This document shows positions 28,582 to 37,257 of a DNA stretch of 44,330 nt, piece after piece. The notes beneath the pieces are model-generated. The model saw only the letters and a program-made list of their open reading frames with translations, searched no databases and was not told the origin of the DNA. This stretch comes from Deltaproteobacteria bacterium. Its GTDB lineage: Bacteria > Myxococcota_A > Polyangia > Haliangiales > JADYYK01. A program made the position numbers and the translations under genes. Position 1 is the stretch's first letter. Each line of letters opens with the position of its first letter. The stretch covers positions 1-44,330 of the forward strand of contig JADYYK010000033.1 of NCBI GenBank assembly GCA_020853705.1, in the 5' to 3' direction.

Positions 28582-30158
28582 TTCTGCCCCTCCGAGTTGG
28601 CGTTGAAGGTGGCGCCGGGCACCAGCGCACAGATCCTGAAGTGGCCCAGCGGCAAGCCTGTGAGCGGCACGCTGACCATGCCGGCGACATCGGTGGTGTA
28701 CGGCATCATCGCGCCCATGTCGTTGACGACCACGAAGTACTGCTGACTGGGCGCGCCGATCAGGGTGAAGGTCTGGCTGGTGCCGCTGATGGTGAGCGGC
28801 GTGCTGGCGGCCCACATCGGCCCGCGCCGCGCCGCCGGGGTCGCGGTCAGCCCGGTCAGCGTCGCCGCCGGGGCGTCGATGCGGATGCGCCCGGCCGAGC
28901 CGCTGCCGCCGATGTTGGTGCAGCTGCCCGGCGCGCCTGCCGCGCCGCCCTGGCTGCTCAGCGTGCGCGAGCCGACCACGGTGAGGCCGCCCGCCGCGCG
29001 CAGCAGCAGCGCGCCACCCGAGCCGCCGCCGCCCTGGCCTCCCGCGGTGGCGCACGCCAGAAGGCCCGTCCCCGACGAGCCGCTGCCGCCGTTGGCCAGG
29101 ATGTCCGCCTCGATGCGCAGCGTGCCGCCCGCGCTGAGCTCGATAGTGCCGCCGCCCGCGCCGCCCGCACCGGCGTTGCCGACGCCACCCGAGCCACCCG
29201 CGCCGCCGCCATTGCCGCGCGACTCGTCGCCCGCGGCATTGCCGAGCTTGGCCAGGAAGACGTCACCGGCCATCGCCCCGCCAGTGGCGCCGCTGCCATT
29301 GCTGCCGACCGCGGCATGTCCGCCCCCCGCGCCGCCCTGCCCCGCCGCCAGCGCGCTGGGCGCGTTGCTGCCCTGGCTGCCGCCGCTGGTGCCGCAGCCC
29401 GCCGCGGTGGTCCCGCCCTGGTTGACGCCACCGACACAGCCGCCGCGCCCCGGCGTGCCCAGGTCGGCGCTGCCATCGACGCTGGCGCTGACCGAGATGT
29501 CGCCGTTGGAGACGATGCGGATGGGCGCGCCGTTGCCCCGGAAGGTGACCGCATTGCTCAGCGTGACGCGCGAGTAGCGCGCGCGCAGGGTGCCGTTGAA
29601 GTTGCCCGCCGGCAGCGTCAGCTCGTCGCGCGGCTGCACCATGGCGGGCCGCATCACCGTGGTGCCAGCCTGCATGAAGCTGAACTGCACCATGCGCGCG
29701 GCCGCCTCGGGCCGGGTGCCATCGGGCGGGATGGTGACCTCGATGGCCAGGCGCTGGAAGTCGGCGCTGAAGACCTTGCTGGTCTGGTTGATCACGACGC
29801 CGGTGTCCGCGCAGGTGACGGTGACCGCCGGCGTGATGTTGGTGCCGGTGAACAGGAGGACGTAGGTCGAGCCCTCCTCCAGTGGAGTGCTGGGCTGAAC
29901 CGAGGTCACGGTGATGCCCTGCAGATTGGCGTCCGGCAGTGCCGCGTCGATGGCCGCATCGATGGTGGCATCGGGCGGCCCAGCGTCGATGCTGGCATCC
30001 AGGGCAGCGTCCGGGATGGCCGCATCAAGTGCGGCGTCAATGCTGCCATCCGGCGGTTCCTCGTCGGCCCAGTCGTCGCCCACGATGAAGCTGCAGCTGG
30101 GCAGCAGGGCCAGCGCGAGCAGCCCGACGCAGATTTTGCGCAAAGCCATCGTCTGCAT
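28551..30158 (-). CDS. Gly-rich repeat lipoprotein
   Basis: A 535-residue lipoprotein. The signal peptide ends at LLPSC (about residue 22) and an Ile/Asp/Ala repeat linker (about 35-78, DAAIPDAALDASIDAG) follows. A beta region comes next, then a long Gly/Ala/Ser-rich stretch (about 235-435, GGAGGSGGVGNAGAGGAGGG) similar to the Gly-rich core of PE-PGRS-like or beta-helix surface proteins. A closing beta domain ends the chain. ATG at 30158 is chosen because GAGG lies four bases upstream. Surface location is likely; role unknown. Confidence 0.85.
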   Translation of the reverse strand: MQTMALRKICVGLLALALLPSCSFIVGDDWADEEPPDGSIDAALDAAIPDAALDASIDAGPPDATIDAAIDAALPDANLQGITVTSVQPSTPLEEGSTYVLLFTGTNITPAVTVTCADTGVVINQTSKVFSADFQRLAIEVTIPPDGTRPEAAARMVQFSFMQAGTTVMRPAMVQPRDELTLPAGNFNGTLRARYSRVTLSNAVTFRGNGAPIRIVSNGDISVSASVDGSADLGTPGRGGCVGGVNQGGTTAAGCGTSGGSQGSNAPSALAAGQGGAGGGHAAVGSNGSGATGGAMAGDVFLAKLGNAAGDESRGNGGGAGGSGGVGNAGAGGAGGGTIELSAGGTLRIEADILANGGSGSSGTGLLACATAGGQGGGGSGGALLLRAAGGLTVVGSRTLSSQGGAAGAPGSCTNIGGSGSAGRIRIDAPAATLTGLTATPAARRGPMWAASTPLTISGTSQTFTLIGAPSQQYFVVVNDMGAMMPYTTDVAGMVSVPLTGLPLGHFRICALVPGATFNANSEGQNCRTVLAFAP

Positions 30159-30187
30159 CTTACCTCAGCCGAGGCGCGCAGGATCCC

Positions 30188-31165
30188 TCAGGAAGCGGTG
30201 AGGGCCGTCAGCACGCTGGCCAGGTCCCGGAGCCCCACAATGGCAGCATGGGGCGCCATCAGGGCGGCGTCGATCCTGGGTGCCAGAGCGCCAGGGTCGA
30301 GCGGACAGCCGACCAGCCCGGCCTCGAGCGCGGCGATCGCGAAGCTGGTGGCGATGAAGTCTCCGTGCAAGCGAGCAGCGCTGATGGTGCCAGCGTGCAG
30401 CGCCAGCTCGGCCTCCAGGACGCCGATGGGGATGTTGACCGCAGGGCCGACCGGGCCGATCGGCGCAGGCGAAAGCTCAGGGGCCGGGGCCTCCGCCGGC
30501 GCCTCGATGGCTGCGCGCTCCTGGCCATAGGTGCTGGCGTAGCCCAGCGCCAGCTGATCTGCGACCTCGTCGAAGCGGCGCAGGCGACAGGTCAGATCCG
30601 CGAGCGCCACCGGCGCCGGCGCGGACGCCGACGGCGCCACCGGCACGACGCCCGGCATCAGCTCGGGCGCCACCTCGAGGTTGCGCTCCAGCGCGACCAC
30701 GGCCTCGAACAGCACGCTGCCATCCGGCCCGCCATCCTGCGAGATGCGCCCGATCTGCCGATGGTCCGCGGTCACGAAGTCGCGCCCGAAATAGTGCGCC
30801 GGCGCACCCAGTAGGCCTATCCCGCGCAGCAGCCCGCGCACATACCGATTGAGCACCTTGTCGGCCGCCACCACCGCCGGCAGGAGGCCTGCCCCACCCG
30901 GCGGCACCGCCAGCAGCACCCCCACCGTGCCCTGCCCCGCCACCAGCGCCCGCCCACCACCGACCCGTCTCGCCAATGTCAGCCCCGCCGCCCGCGCCGC
31001 CTCCAGATCGAAGCGCGCAGCCCGCTGGTACCTGCCCAGCAGCAGCCCCTGCCCCATCAGCTGACACACCACCAGCGTCGCCACCCCGGGCGGCCGCGCC
31101 ATGAGCCCCGCCTCCAGCCGCACGAAGCGCTCCAGCGAACACTCGTGCACGACCGCGACGTCCAC
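30188..31165 (-). CDS. Lipoate-protein-ligase-like protein with degenerate active site
   Basis: A 325-residue protein with the full LplA layout: a ligase domain (about 1-245, ARRVGGGRALVAGQG in the place of RRxSGGGAVxHDxGN) and the C-terminal accessory domain (about 250-325, NIPIGVLEAELALHAGTISAARLHGDF). The lysine that forms the lipoyl-AMP contact in LplA (K in RKVSGSA) aligns with Gln in HRQIGRIS, and the first motif loses its His. It may bind a lipoyl-like or biotinyl-like group without ligating it. GTG start at 31165; the frame is open upstream through the hexamer repeat. First gene of the kinase operon. Confidence 0.75.
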   Translation of the reverse strand: MDVAVVHECSLERFVRLEAGLMARPPGVATLVVCQLMGQGLLLGRYQRAARFDLEAARAAGLTLARRVGGGRALVAGQGTVGVLLAVPPGGAGLLPAVVAADKVLNRYVRGLLRGIGLLGAPAHYFGRDFVTADHRQIGRISQDGGPDGSVLFEAVVALERNLEVAPELMPGVVPVAPSASAPAPVALADLTCRLRRFDEVADQLALGYASTYGQERAAIEAPAEAPAPELSPAPIGPVGPAVNIPIGVLEAELALHAGTISAARLHGDFIATSFAIAALEAGLVGCPLDPGALAPRIDAALMAPHAAIVGLRDLASVLTALTAS

Positions 31166-31222
31166 GCCTCGACGATACCACCGCGCAGGATGTCCGCCCG
31201 ATTCAAGCCGCGGCACGCTTGG

Positions 31223-31300
<78 letters not shown>

Positions 31301-31418
31301 GTCCGGCCGTCCGGCCCGCCGGACGCTCCCGGACGTTTCGGACAGGGGCGCACATGCCGCAACCACGCAGAGACACACGCGCCGGCTGTCCGGCCCGCCG
31401 CCTGCAGCGGCTCACGTC

Positions 31419-33017
31419 GTGATCGCGACAATGCGCAGCGGAACCACCTGGGGTATCGACGCCTATACCGTCGAGGCAGAGGTCGAGGTCGCCAAGGGAC
31501 TGCCGACCTGGAACGTGGTCGGCCTGCCGGCCGCTGCCGTCAAGGAGGGCCGCGTGCGCATCCGCGCCGCCCTCGAACAGTCCAGCCTCGCGCCGCCGAG
31601 CCGCGGGCGCACCACGGTCAACCTGGCCCCCGCCGACATCAAGAAGGAGGGCAGCGCCTTCGATCTGGCCATCGCCATCGCCTTCCTGACCGCGCACGAG
31701 CTCATCCCGCGCGGACGCCTCGACGGCTGGCTGCTGGTCGGCGAGCTGGCGCTCGACGGCAGCGTGCGCGCCGCGCGCGGCGTCTTGCCCATCGCGGTCC
31801 ACGCCCGCACCAGCGGCGCCGCCGGCATCATCGTGCCCATCGCCAACGAGGCCGAGGCCGCCGTGGTCGAGGGGCTCGACTGCCGCGTCGTCAGCCACAT
31901 CTCGGAGCTGGTCGAGCACGCCCGCGGCAAGCTCGAGCTGCCCCGCGCCCGACCGCAGCCGCCGCCGCCCGCGTCGACGCACCCGCTCGACTTCAGCGAC
32001 GTGCGCGGCCAGCGCGCCGCCAAGCGCGCCATCGAGGTCGCCGCCGCCGGCCACCACAACCTGCTCATGGTCGGCCCGCCCGGCGCCGGCAAGACCATGC
32101 TGGCGCGCCGCATCCCCACCGTGCTGCCCGCGCTGCCGCTGGAGCGCGCGCTGGAGACCACCGCGATCTACAGCGTCGCCGGCCTGCTCGGTGACACCGC
32201 GCTGGTGCGTACACCGCCCTTCCGCGCGCCGCACCACTCGGTGTCCGACGCCGGTCTGCTCGGCGGCGGCTCGCCGCCGCGCCCGGGCGAGATCTCGCTG
32301 TCCAGCCACGGCGTCCTCTTCCTCGACGAGCTGCCGGAGTTCCGCCGCAGCACCCTGGAGGCGCTGCGCCAGCCGCTGGAGGACGGCTGTGTGCGCATCG
32401 CGCGCGCCCGCCACACCGTGTGCTACCCGGCGCGTCTGATGCTGGTCGCCGCCATGAACCCCTGTCCCTGCGGCCACCACGGCGACACCACCCGCGCCTG
32501 TCGCTGCGCCCCCGCCGCCGTGCTGCGCTACCGCGGCCGCCTGTCGGGGCCGCTGCTCGATCGCATCGATCTGCACATCGGGCTGGCGCCGGTGCCCTGG
32601 AAGGCGCTGTCCAGCGAGGACGATCGCGACCACGGCTCGGCCGCCATCGCCGCCCGCGTCGCCGCCGCGCGCGAACGCCAGCTCGGGCGCCTGCACCGCC
32701 ACGGCCTGGTCTGCAACGCCGACATGGGCGCGCGCCTGACCCGCACCGTGTGCCGCCTCGACGCGCCCGGCGCCGCCCTCATCGAGCGCGCGGTCACCCG
32801 CATGTCGCTGTCGGCACGCTCGGTCGATCGCGTGCTCAAGGTCGCGCGCACCATCGCCGATCTGGCCGGCGCGGCCGAGATCGCGCGCGCACACCTGGCC
32901 GAGGCCATCGGCTACCGCCTGCTCGACACCACGCCGGTCGACCCCACCGAGCTGATGCCGGCGGCCGCGCCCGGCTTGGCTCCCACGCCGGTTCCGGTAT
33001 GCTCCGCGGCATCATGA
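31419..33017 (+). CDS. comM: ComM/YifB-family AAA+ Mg-chelatase-like ATPase
   Basis: A 532-residue ATPase. ComM is a hexameric helicase that drives branch migration during natural transformation; many bacteria keep it without known competence. Domains: an N-terminal ribosomal S5/Lon-protease-like fold (about 1-165), a Mg-chelatase AAA+ domain (Walker A GPPGAGKTML at about 218-227, Walker B VLFLDELPEF) and the C-terminal Mg_chelatase_C part, with the family's NPCPCGHHGD cysteine motif. I start at the GTG at 31419 because MIATMRSGTTWGIDAY aligns with the family start MLARVRSGALLGIDAY. Overlaps aroK by ATGA. Confidence 0.94.
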   Translation: MIATMRSGTTWGIDAYTVEAEVEVAKGLPTWNVVGLPAAAVKEGRVRIRAALEQSSLAPPSRGRTTVNLAPADIKKEGSAFDLAIAIAFLTAHELIPRGRLDGWLLVGELALDGSVRAARGVLPIAVHARTSGAAGIIVPIANEAEAAVVEGLDCRVVSHISELVEHARGKLELPRARPQPPPPASTHPLDFSDVRGQRAAKRAIEVAAAGHHNLLMVGPPGAGKTMLARRIPTVLPALPLERALETTAIYSVAGLLGDTALVRTPPFRAPHHSVSDAGLLGGGSPPRPGEISLSSHGVLFLDELPEFRRSTLEALRQPLEDGCVRIARARHTVCYPARLMLVAAMNPCPCGHHGDTTRACRCAPAAVLRYRGRLSGPLLDRIDLHIGLAPVPWKALSSEDDRDHGSAAIAARVAAARERQLGRLHRHGLVCNADMGARLTRTVCRLDAPGAALIERAVTRMSLSARSVDRVLKVARTIADLAGAAEIARAHLAEAIGYRLLDTTPVDPTELMPAAAPGLAPTPVPVCSAAS

Positions 33018-33613
33018 AGGTCTTCCTCATCGGCATGCCGGCCTCGGGCAAGACCACCGTCGGCAAGCGGCTCGCGAAGCTGATGAAGGCGCGCTTCGTC
33101 GACCTCGACGCCGCGGTCGTCGCCGCCACCGGCACGCCGCTGAAGCAGATCTTCAAGACCGAGGGCGAGTGGGGCTTTCGCGTGCGTGAGGCCACCGCGC
33201 TGCTCGACGTGGTGCGCCAGCGCGGTGACGTCGTGATCGCCACCGGCGGCGGCGCCCCCACCTTCGGTGACAACCTCGCCGTGATGAAGCACGCCGGCCC
33301 GGTCTGCTACCTGCGCGCCAGCGTCGCCGCGCTGGCCAGGCGCCCAGGCCTCATGACCCGCCCCATCCTGGCCGCGCACCCCGGCGGCCCTGCCAAGGGG
33401 CTGGCCGCGCTGTTCCGCCTGCGTCGCCCGCACTACGAGCAGGCCGACCTCACCATCGACGCCGAGGCTGCAGCGCCGGCCGCCATCGCCCGCGCCATCG
33501 CCGATACCCTGCCCGCGTTCGCGCGCGGCGCCGCCCGTGGACACCGACGCGGCCATGGCCATGGCCACGGCCACGACGATGACGATGACGATGACAATCA
33601 CAATGACGACTGA
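33014..33613 (+). CDS. aroK: Shikimate kinase with His/Asp-rich tail
   Basis: A 199-residue enzyme phosphorylating shikimate at the 3-hydroxyl with ATP. Walker A GMPASGKTTVG, substrate-binding D in VDLDAA, FRVREA, the ATGGGAP motif, the lid Arg in TRPIL and a closing RRPHYEQAD are all present. After about residue 175 there is an added low-complexity tail with alternating Gly-His followed by seven Asp and mixed Asn/His/Asp. The tail is read from the same DNA that provides the aroB start. The tail could bind metal ions; this is inference. Confidence 0.94.
   Translation: MKVFLIGMPASGKTTVGKRLAKLMKARFVDLDAAVVAATGTPLKQIFKTEGEWGFRVREATALLDVVRQRGDVVIATGGGAPTFGDNLAVMKHAGPVCYLRASVAALARRPGLMTRPILAAHPGGPAKGLAALFRLRRPHYEQADLTIDAEAAAPAAIARAIADTLPAFARGAARGHRRGHGHGHGHDDDDDDDNHNDD
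33552..33607. repeat. Short-unit repeat coding in two frames (aroK tail, aroB start)
   Basis: GGCCAT/GGCCAC units change into GATGAC units. In the aroK frame they give His/Gly then Asp residues; in the aroB frame they give Met/Ala then Met/Thr. They place six in-frame ATG codons (33555, 33561, 33579, 33585, 33591, 33603) ahead of aroB. Adding or removing a six-base unit would keep both frames. Confidence 0.8.
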
Positions 33614-34727
33614 ATCGCGCCGGCTCATCCGGGTCGAGCTCGGCGCGCGCAGCTATGACGTCGTGGTCGGCGCCGATCTGTTCGCCGAGGCCGCCACCCG
33701 CATCGCCGCCCGCCAGCCCCGCGTCACCAGGGTCGCCATCGTCAGCGACGACGTCGTGGCCCCGCTGTACCTGGCCCGGCTCGCCGCCGCGCTGCCCGAG
33801 CCCGCCGTCCCGGTGGTGATCCCCGCCGGCGAACCGCACAAGCGCATGGCCACGCTGGAGCGCATGTGCGAAGCCTTCGCCGCTGGCGGCCTCGACCGGC
33901 GCTCGCTGGTGCTGGCCCTCGGTGGCGGGGTGGTCGGCGATCTGGCCGGCTTCGCGGCCGCGGTCTACATGCGGGGGATCGCCTTCGCCCAGCTGCCGAC
34001 CACGCTGCTGGCCCAGGTCGACGCCTCGGTCGGCGGCAAGACCGCGGTCGATCTCGACGCCGGCAAGAACCTGGTCGGCGCCTTCCACCAGCCCAGCTTC
34101 GTGCTCGCCGACGTCACCACGCTGGCCAGCCTGCCGGCGCGCGAACGCGCCGCTGGCCTGGCCGAGGTGGTCAAGACCGGCCTCATCGGCGACGCCACCC
34201 TGTTCGAGCTGTGCGAGACCCGCGCCGGCGACCTCACCGGGGCCGGCGCTGCCGCCCCCAGCCCCGCCGCGCAGCCGCTGTGGACCGAGCTGGTCGCGCG
34301 CGCGGTCGCGGTCAAGGCCGGCGTGGTCTCGCGCGACGAGCGCGAGGACGGTGAGCGCGCCTACCTGAACCTCGGTCACACCGTCGGCCACGCCATCGAG
34401 GCCGCCGCTGGCTACGGGCCCATCCTGCATGGCGAGGCGGTCGGCCTCGGCCTCATCGCGGCGTGCCGGGTCGGCGCCCGCCTCGGCATCACGGGCCCCG
34501 CCCTGGAGGCCCGGGTCACCGCGGTGCTGGCCGCGCTGGGCCTGCCCACCGACCTCGAGCCCTGGCTGACCCCCGAGGTCCTGGCCCGCACCGGGGCCGA
34601 CAAGAAGCGTACTGGCGCAACCTTGCGCTATGTCGTCCCGGCCGCCACGCCTGGCGGTAGCCCCCTGGTGGGCTGCCGGACGGTCGACCTGACGCCCGCC
34701 CAACTGGCCGAAAATTTGCGAAAATAG
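33603..34727 (+). CDS. aroB: 3-dehydroquinate synthase
   Basis: The 374-residue enzyme makes 3-dehydroquinate from DAHP, step two of the shikimate pathway, using NAD and a divalent metal. Motifs: GGGVVGDLAGFAAAVYMRG, PTTLLAQVDASVGGKT, KNLVGAFHQP, and the metal-binding LAEVVKTG, LNLGHTVGHAIE and LHGEAV segments. The frame begins at 33537 and has six in-frame ATGs. I chose the last (MTTESRRLIRVEL) because homologues begin near there. It overlaps aroK by 11 bases. Confidence 0.93.
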   Translation: MTTESRRLIRVELGARSYDVVVGADLFAEAATRIAARQPRVTRVAIVSDDVVAPLYLARLAAALPEPAVPVVIPAGEPHKRMATLERMCEAFAAGGLDRRSLVLALGGGVVGDLAGFAAAVYMRGIAFAQLPTTLLAQVDASVGGKTAVDLDAGKNLVGAFHQPSFVLADVTTLASLPARERAAGLAEVVKTGLIGDATLFELCETRAGDLTGAGAAAPSPAAQPLWTELVARAVAVKAGVVSRDEREDGERAYLNLGHTVGHAIEAAAGYGPILHGEAVGLGLIAACRVGARLGITGPALEARVTAVLAALGLPTDLEPWLTPEVLARTGADKKRTGATLRYVVPAATPGGSPLVGCRTVDLTPAQLAENLRK

Positions 34728-34762
34728 CCAAGGTGGTCGACCATATGCTCCGGAGGATCGTG

Positions 34763-35500
34763 ATGAACGGAGTCTTTGCACGCGGCCTGATCCTGGCTGC
34801 CCTCGCATTCAGCGTCGGCGGCTGCGTCGACGAGAACACCCAGGGCATCGTGGTCAAGCGGGCCCTGCTGTTCGACACCACCTGCAAGCCCGATCTGGCT
34901 GGCACCGGGGCCCTGGCCTCGGGCGCCTTCGATCTGCAGACCGAGCGCTACGTCATCAGCCTCGAGGTGCAGAGCAACATCGTCGCCATCTTCGACCAGG
35001 ACGGCCGCAAGATCGAGGGCAAGCGCCTGTTCGTCTACAAGGGCGTCGACGTCTCGCTGAGCTCCTCCAACGAGACCTTCAAGACCATCGACGCCAAGCA
35101 CCGCAGCTACATCGTGCCCGGCTTTGGCACCATCGAGCCGACCACCGGCGTCGGCGCCAGCGAAAGCAAGCTGGCCGCCACCATCTCGCTGTTGCCCCCC
35201 GAGCTGGTCAACGACAACACCTTCCGCCAGCTGGCGGCGCAGCCCGGCGGCTTCCGGATGTTCGCGGACATGCAGGTCTTCGGCAGCGTCGACAGCGACA
35301 GCATCTCGGCCAACACGGTGCGCTTCGCCATCGACGTCTGCGACGGCTGTCTGCTCAAGGTGCTGGGCACCTGCGACCAGTTCAAGTCCGACTTCGCGTT
35401 CTCCGGCTCGGAGTGCTTCCCGGGCCAGGACCAGGTCACGCAGTGCTGCATGTCGCCCGCCAATACGCCGATCTGCCCGGGGATGGGCTCGATGATGTAG
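34763..35500 (+). CDS. Lipoprotein of unknown function
   Basis: About 245 residues starting at the ATG at 34763, with GGAGG seven bases upstream. Signal peptide MNGVFARGLILAAL ends at SVGGC. The mature part is a beta-rich domain followed by a Cys-rich C-terminus (CDGCL, CDQ, ECFPG, QCC, ICPG). I do not recognise the family. A perfect palindrome TGGTCGACCA (34734-34743) precedes it. It sits between aroB and the Roadblock gene. Confidence 0.85.
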   Translation: MNGVFARGLILAALAFSVGGCVDENTQGIVVKRALLFDTTCKPDLAGTGALASGAFDLQTERYVISLEVQSNIVAIFDQDGRKIEGKRLFVYKGVDVSLSSSNETFKTIDAKHRSYIVPGFGTIEPTTGVGASESKLAATISLLPPELVNDNTFRQLAAQPGGFRMFADMQVFGSVDSDSISANTVRFAIDVCDGCLLKVLGTCDQFKSDFAFSGSECFPGQDQVTQCCMSPANTPICPGMGSMM

Positions 35501-35507
35501 CCTCCCC

Positions 35508-35527
35508 CCCTGGGCGCTCGCCCGGGG
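35508..35527 (+). terminator. GC-rich hairpin after the lipoprotein gene
   Basis: CCCTGGGC (35508-35515) and GCCCGGGG (35520-35527) pair over eight positions with one G-U around GCTC, preceded by a C-run. It lies eight bases after the lipoprotein stop and six before the next promoter. There is no T-tract, so termination is uncertain. Confidence 0.4.
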
Positions 35528-35532
35528 TCGCC

Positions 35533-35562
35533 TTGACACCCCCTCACTCCCGGCAGTAGAAG
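35533..35562 (+). promoter_or_regulatory. Sigma70-type promoter before the Roadblock gene
   Basis: A perfect TTGACA at 35533-35538 is followed after 18 bases by TAGAAG at 35557-35562, four of six matches to the -10 consensus. It lies 30 bases before the Roadblock start, after a hairpin that may end the previous transcript. It would drive the Roadblock-aroQ-accB-accC genes. Confidence 0.5.
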
Positions 35563-35591
35563 GGCCTTCCGCACAGGAGCCAGCAGCCCCC

Positions 35592-35954
35592 ATGTTCAAA
35601 GAGAGTCTGCAGAAGGTGGTGGAGAACGTGGAGGGGGGCGTGGCCTCGCTCGTCATGGGCTTCGACGGCATCGCGGTCGATGCCTACTCGAAGGCCACCA
35701 ACGGGCCCCCGCTCGACATGAACACGGTCGGCATGGAGTTCTCGTTCATCCTGACCCAGGTGCGCAAGGCCGCGGAGATCCTCGAGGTCGGCGCCCTGCA
35801 GGAGCTCACGCTCAAGTCCGAGAAGCTCATCATGATCATGAAGGTCCTGACCCCCGAGTACTTCCTCGCGCTGGCTCTGGGCCCTGAAGGCAATTTCGGC
35901 AAGGGCCGCTATCTCCTCCGCATCATCGCGCCCAAGCTGCAGGCGGAGCTGTAG
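35592..35954 (+). CDS. Roadblock/LC7-domain protein
   Basis: A 120-residue single-domain protein of the Roadblock/LC7 type, the family of MglB, the GTPase-activating protein of the polarity GTPase MglA. The N-terminal [13 protein letters not shown] strand, the central long helix ([13 protein letters not shown]) and the closing [13 protein letters not shown] strand-helix are visible. No cognate GTPase is in the window. It comes two bases before aroQ. Confidence 0.87.
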   Translation: MFKESLQKVVENVEGGVASLVMGFDGIAVDAYSKATNGPPLDMNTVGMEFSFILTQVRKAAEILEVGALQELTLKSEKLIMIMKVLTPEYFLALALGPEGNFGKGRYLLRIIAPKLQAEL

Positions 35955-35956
35955 CC

Positions 35957-36487
35957 ATGCCCCGCGCCGCCGCCAAGAGGCGGGCGGCCGCGAGCCCCGG
36001 CCCGCAGCGCAGCGTCGCCAAGGGCCGGCCCAGACACCACCTCCTCGTCCTCCATGGTCCCAACCTCAACCTGCTCGGTGAACGCGAGCCCCAGCACTAC
36101 GGGCGGGTCACGCTGGCCGAGATCGACGACGAGCTGGCGGCCCGCGCCGCCCGCGCCGGCGTCAGCCTCACCTGCTTCCAGTCGAACCACGAGGGTGACC
36201 TCGTGACCCGCATTCAGGAGGCCCGTACCAGCGCGGACGCCATCATCATCAATCCGGCCGCGTACACGCACACGTCCATCGCCATCCGCGACGCGCTGGC
36301 GGCCACCGGGCTGCCCGCCTTCGAGGTCCACCTGTCCAACATCCACAAGCGCGAGCCCTTCCGCCATCGCTCGATGATCTCCGATGTCTGCGTCGGGCAG
36401 GTCGTCGGCTTCGGTGCCCTGAGCTACGGACTCGCCTTCGACGCCGCGGTCGCGCACCTCGCGCGCACCCAGGCCCAGTCAAAGTGA
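35957..36487 (+). CDS. aroQ: 3-dehydroquinate dehydratase, type II
   Basis: A 176-residue enzyme converting 3-dehydroquinate to 3-dehydroshikimate. The family core begins at [21 protein letters not shown], which supplies the catalytic Arg/Tyr loop. [16 protein letters not shown] and [14 protein letters not shown] carry the other active-site residues. A basic N-terminal extension of about 27 residues is unusual. Four bases separate it from accB. An efp gene, often found here in other bacteria, is missing. Confidence 0.95.
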   Translation: MPRAAAKRRAAASPGPQRSVAKGRPRHHLLVLHGPNLNLLGEREPQHYGRVTLAEIDDELAARAARAGVSLTCFQSNHEGDLVTRIQEARTSADAIIINPAAYTHTSIAIRDALAATGLPAFEVHLSNIHKREPFRHRSMISDVCVGQVVGFGALSYGLAFDAAVAHLARTQAQSK

Positions 36488-36491
36488 CGCC

Positions 36492-37082
36492 ATGACCAAG
36501 ACGCCCCACACCAGCGGCAAGAAACGCGACGACGCGACCTCGACCTCGGCCCCGGCCTCCGCGGCGGCCGTCGAGGTCGACGATCCCGAGCGCATCAACC
36601 TGGCCACCATCAAGTCGCTGGCCGAGATCGTCACCGCGCACGAGCTGGGAGAGATCGAGCTACGCCGCGGCGACCACCGCGTGCGCATCACCCGCGGCGG
36701 CGGTGGCCACACCGTGACCACGCTGGCGCCGTGGCCCGCGCCGCAGGCCATGCACGCCCCGATGGCCGCGCACGCGCCGGCCGCCAGCGGTGCCGCGCCC
36801 GCCTCGGCCGCGCCCGCCGCCGAGGCCGCGCCCGCCAAGGCCGACACCGGCAAGGACGTGCTGTCGCCCTTCGTCGGCACCTTCTACCGCGCGCCCTCGC
36901 CCGAGGCGCCGACCTTCTGCGAGGTCGGCCAGCGCGTCAAGAAGGGCCAGGTCCTCTGCATCGTCGAGGCCATGAAGCTGATGAACGAGATCGAAGCCGA
37001 GCTCGAGGGCACGGTCACCGCGGTCCTGGCCGAGAACGGGCAGCCGGTCGAGTTCGGCCAGCCCTTGTTCCGAATCGCATAG
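36492..37082 (+). CDS. accB: Biotin carboxyl carrier protein of acetyl-CoA carboxylase
   Basis: 196 residues. The N-terminal helical region (about 30-75) leads to an Ala/Pro linker (about 80-118) and the biotinyl domain (about 120-196). Biotin is attached to K162 in EAMKLMNE; the thumb region is normal ([14 protein letters not shown]). It shuttles carboxybiotin between biotin carboxylase (AccC) and the carboxyltransferase in fatty-acid synthesis. The stop codon lies inside the first hairpin of the accB-accC spacer. Confidence 0.96.
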   Translation: MTKTPHTSGKKRDDATSTSAPASAAAVEVDDPERINLATIKSLAEIVTAHELGEIELRRGDHRVRITRGGGGHTVTTLAPWPAPQAMHAPMAAHAPAASGAAPASAAPAAEAAPAKADTGKDVLSPFVGTFYRAPSPEAPTFCEVGQRVKKGQVLCIVEAMKLMNEIEAELEGTVTAVLAENGQPVEFGQPLFRIA

Positions 37083-37217
37083 TGCGTTGCCCGAATCATG
37101 CTGATTCGGGCTGGGCACTACCCTCACCACGGGGCTGCGCCCCGCCCCATTGGGCAGAGCCCAACGGGGCCCCACCCGCTCACGGCCGGACTCCCGGCCG
37201 GGGCCGCCGTGCGGCCC
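37081..37217 (+). promoter_or_regulatory. Five consecutive hairpins between accB and accC
   Basis: Stems along the transcript: (1) 37089-37111, ten perfect pairs, loop TGC, with five more outer pairs (37081-37085 with 37115-37119); (2) 37131-37143, five pairs; (3) 37144-37170, ten of eleven pairs; (4) 37183-37200, seven pairs; (5) 37201-37217, seven pairs. Neighbouring accBC genes usually lie close together. A role in differential expression or mRNA processing is inference. Confidence 0.6.
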
Positions 37218-37231
37218 TTCGGAGTGAGAAC

Positions 37232-37257
37232 ATGACGCCGCCGCCGGAGATCTGTTG

